From Shinisaurus crocodilurus (Eukaryota > Chordata > Lepidosauria > Squamata > Shinisauridae), in the NCBI GenBank assembly GCA_021292165.1, contig CM037879.1, positions 23,295,817 to 23,359,816 on the forward strand: a stretch of DNA of 64,000 bases. The letters are read 5' to 3'. The position numbers were made by a program, and so were the translations under genes. Positions 24,169 to 35,929 of this stretch are shown piece after piece. The notes under the pieces are model-generated. The model had not been told where the DNA came from and did not search any database. It was given only the letters and a program-made list of their open reading frames with translations. Every line of letters starts with the position of its first letter. The stretch's first letter is position 1.

Positions 24169-25170
24169 GTGGCGGTTCAACTTCTTCCCTGGAAGCTTGT
24201 TATTTCTCGTTTGTAAACATTCATGCACACCTCTGCACCTCCACATCTCTGAGCAGGCTGCTTCGGGAAATTGCGTTTGGGTGCTTTAAAAAAAACAACA
24301 ACACTCCCGTGCACATGCGCACCTCCCCATAGGCAGCGGACCAGGAACAACCCCCCCTTCTTGTTAAATGGCCATTTCCCTTGCATGTGAAAGGCAGTAC
24401 CCCCAGTATAACTGCCACGGAGTTTGAGAGGCGACAGGGGCGGGAGCTTCCCCCCCTTTTTTAACAGCCACATTCACCCCCTTGCCCAAAGAACAAGGAG
24501 CTGCAAATTATCCAACAGGCATGTCTGCTCAGAAGGAAATCACATTCTCTCCAATGCCCTCGCTCCCAAGTGAATCACATTAATTTAACAGGAGCCTTGT
24601 GCTTGGGAAATTCAGAACGGGAGGAACACTGCTTTGGGAAATTGCATTTGGGTGGAGGGGAGGGGCACAGCCGATCCTGCTGGCTTCACCCTGACCCTGT
24701 GGGAGGGCGGCGGCGGCGGCAGCAGCATCAGCAGGAGCATCCTCCTCCTCCTTTTTTTTTGTGAAGGGCTGGAAGAGCTTTTCCCTTTCTTTGAAAAAAG
24801 ATCACTCCTGCGCTTGTTCGCACCTGTGCAGAGATGACAAAGCAAAAAACAAAAAACCCTGTTCAAGGGAACGCGGCGGAACACCCAGTTCTACCGCTAC
24901 GGAGTTAGGTGTGGGGTGGCAAACCGGGATGACTGCAGTACATTTAACGAGAGTGTGCCCTGTGAGTAGTGACTGTGGAACGTGAATCTAGCAGTACTGT
25001 TCTGCTAACTTGATGATATACAGTGTAATGTAGATCCAGGCCTGCGTCTCTCCCCTCCTTTCCTAGGGAATGTGGTTGACCCGGTAAACCTAGTAAAAGT
25101 ACTTAAACTATGCAGATGAAAATGATATAGAGCAAAGCACCAGGAAGGGGAGAAGCTTATTACTGAACAC
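24169..25170. other. Intergenic DNA, partly repeated
   Basis: Two related segments (about 24240-24320 and 24605-24665) share TTTGGGAAATTGCRTTTGGGTG. A GGC run is near 24705-24720 and A/T runs near 24750. No gene found. Confidence 0.45.
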
Positions 25171-25280
25171 TAAATGGCTGTTAACAGGAAGAAGGCAAGG
25201 ACCGGAGTCACAATGACTGAATATGAAAGAAATCAGCTTAAAGAAAGAACACACTTTTCAGCTCAGTGGAAGCACAATAT

Positions 25281-25281
25281 A

Positions 25282-25319
<38 letters not shown>

Positions 25320-25320
25320 G
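25281..25320. repeat. (CAA)n microsatellite
   Basis: About 13 uninterrupted CAA units, giving a polyglutamine open frame that is an artefact. The flanking 25330-25950 stretch has no gene; it includes GT runs at 25818-25840. Confidence 0.9.
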
Positions 25321-26029
25321 ATTGAACTGTCTGAAGAGGGTGCAGGGCGGGGAGTACATCTTTGTTCTTCAAGGCTATGTTGCCAGTTTTACATGAAGGC
25401 TGCAATCCTAAATCCATGCCTGTAATTTCCCATCAAATTTCATTTCACGTATATAAAAAGTACCCCATTCCAGAATAAAATTCGTATCAGGAGCTAGGTT
25501 ATCAGAACAGCTTTTATGTACTAAAAAAATGCAAAACACACACACACGATGACCAGTGCAACCCTGGCCAGATGTCAACACTGAAGGGCCAAACTAGACA
25601 TGAACTTTGAGATCTGTGATCTGATCTCCTGTCCCTTTTAAACATTTTGTAATAAGCACTCTAGCAGGGGCGGGGGAGTGGGGGTGGTTACGAATCAGGA
25701 CTGCAGCTGTTCTTTTTAGTTTTCAGGGCTATTTATCCTGTTTGGGGGGGAAAGTATCCATTTTGGCCTCAAGAGCATGTGCTCACCCTCAAGTGTTTCT
25801 TAATCTGAGTGAGCAAGTGTGTGTGTGTGTGTTTTTTTTTGCATCCCACTTGTGCTCGCCAAACACACATTGGTTGGGCTTAAGTGACGATATCAGGAGA
25901 GAGGATGACTTGTGTCAAATTGGATTACAGCAGAATTTACTGAATGAGATATGTAGAAGCAGAGGAAGCTGCCGTATATACCAAGCCAGGCCATGGGTCC
26001 ACCTAGCCCAGCGTTGTCAGCAATGACTA

Positions 26030-26398
26030 CAGGGGAGGCTGGGGTCAGTGGGGCTCCTTATCCATTGTGTCATTTTTTCATAGATTCATAGGATCGTAGA
26101 GTTGGAAGGGGCCTACAAGGCCATCGAGTCCAACCCCCTGCTCAGTGCAGGAGACTAGAGGAGGGGTCTCCCATCCAAGTAATAACCAGGCCTGACCCTG
26201 CTTAGCTTTCCACGCTCAGACAAGCTGAGCCAGCGTGAGCCACTGGTCTGTATCTGGGAGCTATCCACAGTGCTGAACTCTAGCCCCCAAAATAGGTTCA
26301 CCACCATGGAGCACCATGGCTAGCTCCTATAAAGCTCAAACAAAAAGATGCAATGGATAAGGAGCCCCACTGACGCGGGAGTCACCCTGCCTCCACTG
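26030..26398. mobile_element. MITE (CAGTGG family), copy 2, hosting a 5S-SINE
   Basis: Ends CAGGGGAGGCTGGG and CCTGCCTCCACTG, sharing GTCAGTGGGGCTCCTTATCC with the 7991-8203 copy. Interrupted at 26078-26250. Confidence 0.78.
26078..26250 (-). repeat. 5S rRNA-derived SINE with CR1-like tail
   Basis: Minus-strand copy, same structure as 13041-13211, inserted in the centre of the MITE at 26030-26398. Confidence 0.85.
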
Positions 26399-26705
26399 AC
26401 TGGCTGACAGGGGCTCTCCAGGGTTTCAGGCACAATTCCTTCCTAGCCCCACCTGGAGATGCCGGGGATTGAGCCTTGGACCTTCTGCATGCATACCCTG
26501 TGCTCTACCACTAAGCTACGGAAGGCACCCAGTTCCCTTGGAGGGGACTGGATTGGAATTGTAGGCCTCAGACTTCAGTTCAAACAGTACCACAGCCACA
26601 CTTTAGTAATTTCCCAGCCTCAGTATAACAATTTGTAGGGGCTGCCACCTTAAAAACACACAAAAAAACCTGGCCCTGCTCCTGAACAGCAATCTGATTT
26701 AGCAT

Positions 26706-26871
26706 AGATTTCATAGATCACAGAGTTGGAAGGGGCCTACAAGGCCATCGAGTCCAACCCCCTGCTCAGTGCAGGAGACTAGAGGAGGGGGTCTCCCATC
26801 CAAGTAATAACCAGGCCTGATCCCTGCTTATCTTTCCACACTCAGACAAGCTGAGCCAGCGTGAGCCACAG
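26706..26871 (-). repeat. 5S rRNA-derived SINE with CR1-like tail
   Basis: Another minus-strand copy with both 5S-like head and CR1 tail, close in sequence to 26078-26250. Confidence 0.85.
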
Positions 26872-26967
26872 GCATGTGAAGCTACTCCCGGCATCTGTCT
26901 GCCTCTCCTGTATCACACCCATGTGTGTTTAATAGGACTTCCATGTTTAGGAGTTGTATTCCACAGC

Positions 26968-27206
26968 CAGCCAGTATGGTATAGTGGTTAGAGTGCTGGA
27001 CTGGGACTCAGGAAACCTGGGTTCTAGTCCCCATTCAGCCATGAAGCTCACTGGGTGACTTTGGGCCAGTCACTGACTCTCGGCCTAACCTACCTACCTC
27101 ACAGGGCTGTTGGGAGGATAAAATGGAGAGGAGGATGAGGATTATGTCAGCCGCCTTGGGTTCCTTGCAAGAGGAAAAAAGGCAGGATACAAATGTAATA
27201 ATAAAA
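26968..27206 (+). repeat. Sauria-type tRNA-derived SINE
   Basis: Head CCAGTATGGTATAGTGGTTA, core GACTTTGGGCCAGTCACTGA, tail CCGCCTTGGGTTCCTTGC with GGATACAAATGTAATAATAA. Complete copy. Confidence 0.9.
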
Positions 27207-27207
27207 T

Positions 27208-29890
27208 TGGGCAGTTTACAACAGTTAAAACCATAAAATACAATATAAAATAAATATAAAATTTAAAACCACAGATTAAAAAACAAGCAGCAAAGCCAGC
27301 AGCAGCAGTTCAAATTACAATAACAGAGTTAAAAACAACTACAAGATTAAAATGATTAAAATGCTTTTAAATGATTAAAATGATTAAAATGTGTTTGTCC
27401 TTCCAATGTTGTAATATTAGCCTTTTAGCTGTCTTTTAGCTGTCAAAAGGGCGCAGAGGATCCATTTATGCTGGCCTTGCAGTAAGTTCCAAGAAGCAAG
27501 TTCTATGTTTTTTTTAAAAAAATTGTTTTTGTTTTGATATATTGAACTTCACAATAAAAAATCAATGGAAAAAAATAGTTCTCCTTCATCACAGATTACA
27601 GTCTGAGATCCATGAGTGGAAATTGGTTGCTCCCTGCTCCTATCCACATATGTAGCTCTAGGTGCAGTGATAGTGAAGGCAAGGAGGAAAAGGGGCTTCC
27701 CTTCACCCACTCTATTCCCCCCTATTTCTACCCCACCCTCCCAATTGTTTCCAGCATTAGAGGCAGCAAAGACCTGGAGATAGGCTCATAGCCTAAGCTG
27801 ATAAAAGGCGCTCCTTGTCACCGAGTCCACTTGTGACTCCAGCGACAGTTCGGAGTCCAGGAGCACCCCCAGACTATGAACCCTGTCCTTTAGGGGGAGT
27901 GCAACCCTGGCTAGGACAGGTTGAGTATCATCCCTCTGGACAGATGAACTGCCTACAAACAGCACCTCCATCTTGTCTGGATTGAGCCTCAATTTATTGG
28001 CCCTCATCCAGTCCATTACCAGGCCCAGACACTGATTCAAAACAGCCACTGCCTCACCTGAATTTGATGAAAAAAGAGAGGTAGAGCTGAGTGTCATCCG
28101 TTTCCTCCAAGAGAACTTGGAGCTCGCTCGAACACCTTGCCCAGGAAAGGGATATTTGCAATAGGTCTATAGTTTTTCAGGCCTTCTGGATAGGTCTATA
28201 GTTTTTCAGGCCTTCTGGGTCCAGATTTGGTTTTTTTTAAAGAGTGGCCTAATCACAGCCTCTTTCAACGTGGCTGGCACCACCCCCTCCTTTAAGGAGG
28301 CATTCGCAGCCTCCTGGACCCAGGTGCAAATCCCTTCCTTACTTTTAATAATCAACCATGATGGGCAAGGGTCAAAGATACAAGTGGTAGGTCGAACCTG
28401 CCCAAGTAACTTGTCCACATCCTCAGGCCTCAATAACTGAAACTCATCCAACACAGTGGGACCAGACGGTGCTCTGGACGCCTCAGTTAAAGGAACTGCA
28501 TTAGCTATGGAGTCCAATCCATGGTGAATCAGAGCAATTTTATCCTCAAAGTGCTGTGCAAACTCATCACAGTGAGTCTCTGAGGGTTCTACTATATCTT
28601 TCTCTGGCCCCGATAGTAAAAGGCCACGAACCACATGGAAAAGTTCCGCTGGACGGCACTGAGAGGACGCGATGCTAGTGAAAAAGAACTCCTTCTTTGC
28701 CACCCTCACCGCCATGGAGTAGGCCCGATAGTGGGCCCGGACCTGTGCTCGGTCGGATTCAGCACACGTTTTCCTCTACCTGCGCTCCAGCCTTCTCCCC
28801 TCCTGCCTCATTGCCCTTAGCTCTGCTGTATACCAAGGAGCTGGCTGGACTGCTCAGAGGGAGAGGGTGTTTGGGCGCGATCATGTCGACCGCCAGGGCC
28901 ATCTCTGCATTCCACAGAGCAACCTGAGCTTCGACAGGAGTGCCTGTGTCATATCAGCAGGAAACTTCCCCAGGGCCCTCTGGAAACCATCCGGATCCAT
29001 TAGACTCTGGGGGCAGCCCATTTTAATAGCCCCCCCCCTTGCAGAGGGGAAATGGAACCAAAAGTCTAAACCACAAAAGGAAGTGATCTGACCATGACAA
29101 GGGGTTAGATGTTAAATCCCACACTTCCAGATCACCCTCTTCCTGCCCAGTTGAGAAAACCAGGTCTAGAGTGTGCCCCTTTACAATATGTTGAGACAGC
29201 CCCATGGTTGTCATGGCAGCCATGAAGTCCTGAGCCGCACCGGATAGGGCAGCCCCAGCATGGATGTTGAAGTCCCCCAGAGCCATCCTGGGAGTCCGCA
29301 ACACCAAATCCAAGACCACCTCCGTCAGCTCAGGCAGGGAGTATAATGGGCAGTGGGGTGGGCGGTACACCAACAGAATCCCCCCAATCTGTCTCGAGAG
29401 CCCAGCACAAGGTGCAAATATTCAAGACCTGCCTTCGGCTTTGAGCAAACAGGAAGCCTAGAGAGGGAAATCGTACTCCTATAGACCACGGCCAATCCCC
29501 TCTCCCCGACCCTCAACGCGGTGTTGGTGCTGCACCGAGTACCCGGGAAGACACAATTGCGAGAGGGTGACACCTCCCGTTTCGTCCACCCAGGTCTCCG
29601 TAATACAGGCCAGGTCGGCCCCCTCATCCACAATCAAATCATGGATGAGGGAGCTTTTATTCTTAGCCGACCTGGCATTCACCACCAGGCCTGAGAGTAG
29701 GCTGATATGGCAGCCAGGAAATCGTCCAGTTGGGGGAGAAACCAGAATTGGGGACAGCAGTCCGGTATCTGACCCCTCTTCTCCTTTGACTACTCGTTAA
29801 TCCCCCAACGCCATACCTCCCCCTACCCGTAACCACAGATATAGAGGCACCCCATTGCGCCCCCAGATCCCCAATTATATGATTAACATG
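27208..29890 (-). mobile_element. L2-like (Jockey-superfamily) LINE, decayed
   Basis: Read on the minus strand: near 29.7 kb MVNARSAKNKSSLIHDLIVD, then ITETWVDE (endonuclease start), VVYRPP, MALGDFNIHAG, WSDHFLLWF; the RT linker FDPCPSWLI and VVPATLKEAVIRPLFKK near 28.3 kb; and VMDWMRANKLRLNPDKMEVL with SLGVLLDSELSLESQV near 27.9 kb. The 3' UTR (ATAAAATACAATATAAAATA) ends at 27208. Several frameshifts and a short tandem repeat (about 28165-28220) disable it, and the RT catalytic YADD block is missing. Possible 5' UTR sequence continues to about 30240. Confidence 0.85.
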
Positions 29891-30404
29891 TATATATAAC
29901 AATAAAAATGTTTAAAAACAACCACTGTACCTTAGTCAAGGCTGCTAAAAGGCTGCTACAGAGCTTCCTCCCTTGGAAGATGCGATGGAAAATGCCCAGG
30001 TCAGCTGGGGCCTGGTTTTTATAGCCCACTCCCAGAGTTGTTGCAGGTGGGAGCGGGGTGGCTCTTGGTTGGACCCGGGCCTGCAAGGAGGCAAGCCAGA
30101 AGTCCCACAGGTGGGGTTAGCCTCCAGCAAGGCAGCAGCACCGGGGCTGGATCACACTTGCCTTGCGATGCTACAAAGCTTCCTCTCCTTGACAGATGCG
30201 ATGGGAAATCGCATCTGCCTTATTAATATAAGGTGGGGATCATATAAATACCAGGGACAGTGTGAGGGTTGTAAGGGTGAGGGCTATAGAGAGAAAACCC
30301 CTGAGGTTGCACAAGCACACCCACAGCTCCAAAAGGAGGACAAAAAAGGAGGCCCTATGAGGGGAGGGGTGTGTGCAGTATCCACTCCAGGGTTCAGGAT
30401 GAAC

Positions 30405-30485
30405 TTTAAGGGAGCTATCCATGGTTCTGAACCTATTTTGGGGCTAGGGTTTAACTCCATGGATAGCTCCTTGAAGGACTTATTC
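30405..30485. repeat. Centre of a CAGTGG-family MITE
   Basis: Inverted GGAGCTATCCATGG and CCATGGATAGCTCC around GAACCTATTTTGGGGCTAGG, as in the middle of the 26.0 and 8.0 kb copies; outer arms absent. Confidence 0.6.
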
Positions 30486-30649
30486 TTAAGGTTCTTTTCA
30501 GGAAAGTTTCTCCTGTGCCTTTAGGCCATCTCTGTGTTAATCTAATCAGTGCAAGACTCTCATCCGCTGCCCATTCATGCTTCCTAGATCTCAATCACCC
30601 TCTATTCATGCCTTTGTTTGCAATCCTGTGGCCAGTCTGGTGGGGGCTG

Positions 30650-30842
30650 TTCATTGAGCTTCCGCCATGCATTAAAAACATGGCTGTTCAGGCGGGAATA
30701 TGGGGTGGGTTAGGATTTTAAAAGAATTTTTTATACTGTTTTAATTATCATATTTTATTGTATTGTTTTAATTGTACATCGCCCAGGGTGGCCGGGTGGC
30801 CGGCCAGATGGGCGATTAATAAATATAATAAATAAATAAATT
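30650..30842 (+). repeat. L2-like LINE 3' end
   Basis: AAAACATGGCTGTTCAGGCG, a T-rich UTR, GTACATCGCCCAGGGTGGCC and an (AAAT)n tail. Confidence 0.7.
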
Positions 30843-31143
30843 TATCACGAACCCTCGCTTACTCAAACTGCTGGGGCCTGCTGTGGTCTTCTTTGTGCTT
30901 GACATAACTGTAACTAAATTGTTATTAATTATATCTACCCATAACACTTCCTTTCACTCACCCACTCACCTTTTTTTTTTTTTTTTAACGGATGCCAGGG
31001 CCAGTGTTAAGGGTCGGCATGGTCAGGTGCTTGCTGAGGGCCCACATTCCAGCAGGGGCCCCACTGACAAGAGCCTCTTCTCTTCACTGCTCACTTGCCT
31101 CTCAGTCTGGCCCAGAGAATGACGGTGGTGCAGGGGTGCAGGA

Positions 31144-31600
31144 GATTTATTTATTTTTATTTATTTTATTTCATTTCTATACTGCCCGACAGCTGAAGCT
31201 CTCTGGGCGGTTCACAACAGTCCATACAATAAAATCAAGATAAAACCAACAATAAAAACAACATTGTAATTAAAAAAATTAAAACCAAAATTAAAAATGC
31301 AGTTTAAAATATACAATACTAAAGGTTAATACAACTAAGTCTACAGGTCACCCCCACCCCCTCCCATGGGCTATTTTGAACAGATTAAATATCGAATGCC
31401 TTGGCATAGAGGGAAGTTTAATAACCAGGCCTGACCCTGCTTAGCTTTCCACACTCAGACAAGCTGAACCTGGCGCCAAAAAGATAGTAAGGTTGGCGCC
31501 AGGCGGGCCTCAGTGGGGAGCTTATTCCATAATTGGGGGGCTACCACTGAAAAGGCCCTCCTCCTTGTTGCCACCAACCGAGCCTCCCTTGGAGATGCCA
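31144..31600 (-). repeat. L2-like LINE 3' end
   Basis: Minus-strand 3' end with (TTTA)n, GCTGAAGCTCTCTGGGCGG and a TCCATAATTGGGGGGCTACC segment. A ~47-bp piece of the 5S-SINE head (31420-31466) is embedded. A sister copy is at 33680-34135. Confidence 0.7.
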
Positions 31601-31720
31601 CTGCCTGCTTACTCACTGGCTTTCTTCCCGTCAAGAAAGAAAATGAGAGCAGTGATGAGGAAAAGGAGGAGGAGGAGCTGCCGACGCCACCTCCACTCCT
31701 GGGTGGTTGGCACTACTGCA

Positions 31721-32496
31721 CAGGGATGTTGAAGAGTCCTTGGTCTCGAGTCACGAGTCGAGTCACGAGTCTTTGGACCCGAGTCTCGAGTCCGAGTCCG
31801 AGTCCTTGGTCCAAAATGGTGACTCACGAGTCACGAGTCACTCCCAAAGCTGACTCCACGAGTCCCTATTAAAATCAATGGGGTTTCCCCCCAACAAAAT
31901 AAGGCTACTTCAGATGTGTGGCTTAAATAAATTCTAGGCACAAGTGTGCCTTTTTATCTCAAAACTCTGCCACTGATTTTGACAAGAACAGACCAGGCAG
32001 ACAAACCCAAAATAACCAGGCAGGCAGAGGAGGCAGGGAACCCCAAAGCAGGCAGGCAGAGGCCTTTGTCTTGGACAATTCAACTGTTGAACAGGTCAAG
32101 AAGAGACCAGGCAGGCAGAGGAGGCTGGGAACCCCAAACAGGCAGGCAGAGGCAGCCAAACCCAAAATGTCTGACCCTAACCCAAACCCCCCACAACAAC
32201 ACATCAATCAAAATAAATCTCAACACATCGTTGGAGTTGCACTCCTGGTAGCTGTCCATAGTGGCAGAGCAGCGGCGCACCTCGCTTCCATGCGCTCTTC
32301 ACCGGTGATCGTGCTCCTTCTGGCACAGCCAGAAGACTTGTCAACAGCCCAGGGATGTTGACGAGTCCTTGGTCTCGAGTCCCGAGTCAAGTCTCGAGTC
32401 CCATTAAAAATATTGGGACTCGAGTCCGAGTCGAGTCAGAGGGGGGACTCAGTCCGACTCACGAGTCGAGTCCTCGAGTCCGAGTCCCCATCCCTG
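31721..32496. mobile_element. hAT element with CGAGTC subterminal arrays
   Basis: 776 bp. Ends CAGGGATGTTGAAGAGTCC and GAGTCCCCATCCCTG; exact duplication CTACTGCA (31713-31720, 32497-32504). Both ends hold dozens of GAGTC / CGAGTC hexamers in both orientations. A second CAGGGATGTTGACGAGTCC end at about 32350 suggests a shorter copy fused at the right side. The middle (about 31905-32345) has two diverged AGACCAGGCAGGCAGAGG blocks and no transposase. Confidence 0.9.
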
Positions 32497-32741
32497 CTAC
32501 TGCAGCAGCAAACCAGGTTTCAGGAGCTCTGGCAAACATCATTTTAGTGCTGTTGACTATATTTCTCAGAAGCTCTGGTGCTTGGCTTGTTGACATTGCA
32601 ATACCAGATGCGAGAGGAGCATGGACAGCTCCCTCCACCCTTCCTTCTCCACTGTTGAAGCCTGAGCAGCTGTCACAAGGGAAGGAGGGGTGTGGTTGGG
32701 TGACAGGGTTTGGAGGCTCAGGTTGAGTGGGTGAGAGTCAT

Positions 32742-33035
32742 AGCTTTTCTACACGAGGCATTTGGTGTGCACTCATCACTCAAGGTTCTTTATGGGTTCT
32801 TTAGACAATGTTGTGATCCTCCAGTTTTGCTTCTGTTTGTAAACAGCACTTTCTGTGAGTTCTTTTAGAGCAGGGAAAATGGGGTATTATTTCTGATGGT
32901 GAAAGAAAGCACATGTGTATTCGCGCTATTGTGTATTTGCACTATTCCACTATACCACAGTGCCACCTAGAGGTTATGTAGCAGAAAAGCAGGAAACGAA
33001 ATGCTCCTCAGATTAACAGCCTCATGTAGAAAAGC
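32742..33035. repeat. Interspersed repeat family R2, copy 3
   Basis: From AGCTTTTCTACACGAGGCAT to CCTCATGTAGAAAAGCCCTC; the ends are inverted copies of each other over about 18 bp. Confidence 0.65.
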
Positions 33036-33328
33036 CCTCAGACTCATAGTCATATGTTTGGGAGGGGGTTTAGAGGCTCAAGGGATAGTTGGGGAAGGAT
33101 TGTTGCACCCCTGATTGGAGGTCTGACAAGGTCCAATTTGAGACAACTGGGCTTGGAAGAAGCCCAGCTGTTGGTTTATCCTGAGCCAGGGTCCCATATG
33201 GCCAATGGCCATGCTGGCTGGGAATTATGGGAGTTGCATCTGGAAGGTGCCAGGTTGGGGGAGGCTGCTGGGGGAGGAGGCACCACAGTGGTGAGGGAGG
33301 ATTTTACTTTAATATTTTAGCACAGCCC

Positions 33329-33442
33329 TGTTTTTAAATACTAGAAGCAGGTTTTCAGGTTACAAATAACTCTTTTATCAGATTTAAGTTAGCATAAAAT
33401 AGACCTCAAATTTGCAGGATGGTCAGCCTGATGATTATCTAA
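33329..33442. repeat. Left arm of a 2.3-kb inverted repeat
   Basis: Reads TACTAGAAGCAGGTTTTCAG through GGTCAGCCTGATGATTATC. The reverse complement recurs at 35537-35655 with only a few differences. Confidence 0.85.
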
Positions 33443-33679
33443 CATACAAAATGAGCATACAAAATGTTTGTACAAAATATTTAAACATGAAAAAGGAAAG
33501 TGAGAGCAGATATAAAACAACAGTGCCCCAAATAAATTTGTATCCTGGAATTGGTTAACAGAGTTTGCCTCAGATGAAAACAATGTCAACTAGAAGTTAG
33601 AAGAGGCTCATATTTTGATACCTTTCATAAGGTTGAATGATCTCTTTTGTTCAGAAACATCTGTAAGGAAAGAGATAAT

Positions 33680-34135
33680 TGGATTATTATTTATTATTAT
33701 TTATTTTATTTCTATACCGCCCCATAGCCGAAGCTTTCTGGGCGGTTTACAACAATTCATAAAAACAATAATACTCATAAAATACAAATAACAATAAAAA
33801 CATACAATATTATTACAAAAGTTTAAAACCAAATTTAAAAACCCAGTTTAAAATGAGAAATACTGAACAAATTGATAAACTAAGCATGTAGCTGACATAA
33901 CCCCTTGCCCCCCGTGCTATTTTGAGCTGTTAAATATTAAATGCCTTGGCACTAGAGGGAAGTCTTAACCTGGCGCCGAAAAGATAGTAAAGTTGGCACC
34001 AGGTGGGCTGCAGTGTGGAGCTTATTCCATAATTGGGGGGGGGGCACCACTGAGAAGGCCCCCCTCCTTGTTGTCACCAACTGAGCCTCCCTCGGAGGTG
34101 GCAGTCGGAGGAGGGCCCCAGATGTTGAATAAAGA
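33680..34135 (-). repeat. L2-like LINE 3' end
   Basis: Minus-strand 3' UTR and last codons (SFRRQVKTSLF-type end near 33960), as in the 31144 and 55.6 kb copies. Confidence 0.7.
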
Positions 34136-34499
34136 TTATTCCCAACTATTGATTCCAACCATGTGATAAATATCAGAGTAACATTAGTCTCTTGACTTCC
34201 CCACTACACTGCATTTTATCTAATTTAAATTTGTAACTTTGTGAGTTGTTTTCAGTTGGAAACAGACAGAAGAATCTATATTGGTAGAAGGATCTGATAC
34301 ATGACAGTATATTTTGCTTCCAGAAAGAGAGATAGTTGAGGCATCTTGTATATGCAAATTCAGGGAATTGGTGAAAGTTATGATTATTAACCGACAGGGG
34401 GAAAGATCAGTGCTTAATGGGAAGTTGGCACATAAAACAATGCTTCCATTGGTATACATATTCCTTTCAGAAATAGATATCAAGCAAGATTATTACCAG

Positions 34500-34730
34500 C
34501 ATGCTGAGTCTGGGGACTGAGGGTCAATATTTTGGAAGATCTGTGGGTGAATATACACTTCAGCATTTTTAAAATGTGCCTATTCTTTGACTTACAAGAT
34601 GATCATTTGAAAATGATTTATAGATGGTACTTTATCTCCACAAGGCGGAATAAACGTTATCAAACAAATAGGTTTATCTGCTGGAAATGCAATGCAATTA
34701 ATGCTGCTTTCTCTCCCTACAGGAAGAATT
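34500..34730 (+). mobile_element. L1 ORF2 C-terminal fragment
   Basis: + strand frame with LKMIYRWYFIS and RFICWKCN, the L1 C-terminal cysteine region; the minus-strand L1 at 39.3-41.3 kb has the matching MMYRWYLTPVKLAKMY and VCWKCQ. Cut on the right before the SINE at 34800. Confidence 0.7.
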
Positions 34731-34799
34731 CAGTGGCAAATTTGTGCTTCTAGCTGTAATTGAATACTGGCAGAAAGGACTGGAAATTAGGGATTGATG

Positions 34800-35041
34800 G
34801 AGCCAGTGTGGTGTAGTGGTGAGAGTGTTGGACTGGGACTCGGAGATCCGGGTTCTAGTCCCCGCTCGGCCATGAAACTCACTGGGTGACTTTGGGCCAG
34901 TCACTGACTCTCAGCCTAACCTACCTCACAGGGTTATTGTGAGGATAAAATGGAGAGGAGGGGGATTATGTAAGCCGCCTTGGGTTCCTTTCAGGAAAAA
35001 AGGCGGGGTATAAATATGATAAATAAATAATAAATAAATAA
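34800..35041 (+). repeat. Sauria-type tRNA-derived SINE
   Basis: Complete copy: GAGCCAGTGTGGTGTAGTGG to GGCGGGGTATAAATATGATA with an (AAAT)n tail. Confidence 0.92.
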
Positions 35042-35239
35042 TTCTGTCCGTTTCTAGTATGTGTTAAATAGTTACTGTGTCCTGTGATAAGCTAGAAAAA
35101 GTGATGATATCACATGGGACCAGAGTGGAAAAATCACATCATGATGGATTTACATCTCCAACATGGTTGCGTGAATCAGCTCAAATAGACACATCATATA
35201 AGGTTGACTCTTTGATGGGCCAGGTGTTCAGAAAGCATA

Positions 35240-35545
35240 TTGGTTGGCCTAAATTGGCTGGTTGGTTAAGCACTGATAATAACCTAATCTGCAAAACATT
35301 CCCAAACTCTTTCCCTATGGTAAAAGTTAATATAGCCCCCTCCCCAGTAAATTTGTCACCTGCTGTCACAAAGATCCATCTTGCCAGAGTTTGGATTCGG
35401 TCTGTTAACTGCCTCTCACTATGCCAAGACTTTTGAGTGTATTCTGTTTGTGACCCCATTCATGACATCAGAATGCCATGTTTGTATCCAGCCCAGACTA
35501 TCTCCATGACAACAGCACTGGCCAATAAACCTTTGCAGTTAGATA
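35240..35545. repeat. Dispersed direct repeat, copy 1
   Basis: Shares long stretches with about 35930-36165: CCTATGGTAAAAGTTAATA, CATCTTGCCAGAGTTTGGA, CATGACATCAGAATGCCATG and CCAACAGCACTGGCC-like end. Diverged with small indels. Not assigned to a family. Confidence 0.75.
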
Positions 35546-35655
35546 ATCATCAGACTGACCATCCAGCAAATTTGAGGTCTATTTTATGCTAACTTAAATC
35601 TGATAAAAGAGTTATTTGTAACCTGAAAACCTGCTTCTAGTATTTTAAAAACTAG
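35537..35655. repeat. Right arm of a 2.3-kb inverted repeat
   Basis: Reverse complement of 33329-33442 (GATAATCATCAGACTGACC to AACCTGCTTCTAGTATTTT). Confidence 0.85.
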
Positions 35656-35929
35656 TTGATCCAGAATCTTTATCAATTAATCCTGATATGTACTTTATCA
35701 TCAACAACCTCTGCTGTGAATAAATTCACCTACATAAACCCCCTCCTTTCCAGCTTTGTATACCATTTTAAAAGTTAGAATACAAAAAAAAAAAAACATT
35801 GTGAAATGTTCAGCATCTGTGGATTGTTCTTCATCCTTCTCCACCTCTTCCTTGTTATGTAGAGGTTGTTAGTTTCCCAAATTATCTTATTCACTACAAG
35901 TTGCTCAAGAGAGACCTCTTAATTTCCAA

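Larger units (their letters stand above)
25955..26525 (-). repeat. tRNA-derived SINE split by two nested insertions
   Basis: On the minus strand: CTTAGTGGTAGAGCACAGGG and GCATGCAGAAGGTCCAAGGC (box A and B-like), GCATCTCCAGGTGGGGCTAG, and AACCCTGGAGAGCC; the far end is at 25955-26029 (GTATATACGGCAGCTTCC). A MITE (26030-26398) sits inside it, and a 5S-SINE (26078-26250) sits inside that. A related intact copy is at 63676-63832. Confidence 0.85.

Noticed and set aside
25174..25425. Polyglutamine protein
   Set aside because: (CAA)n microsatellite; no start or splice context.
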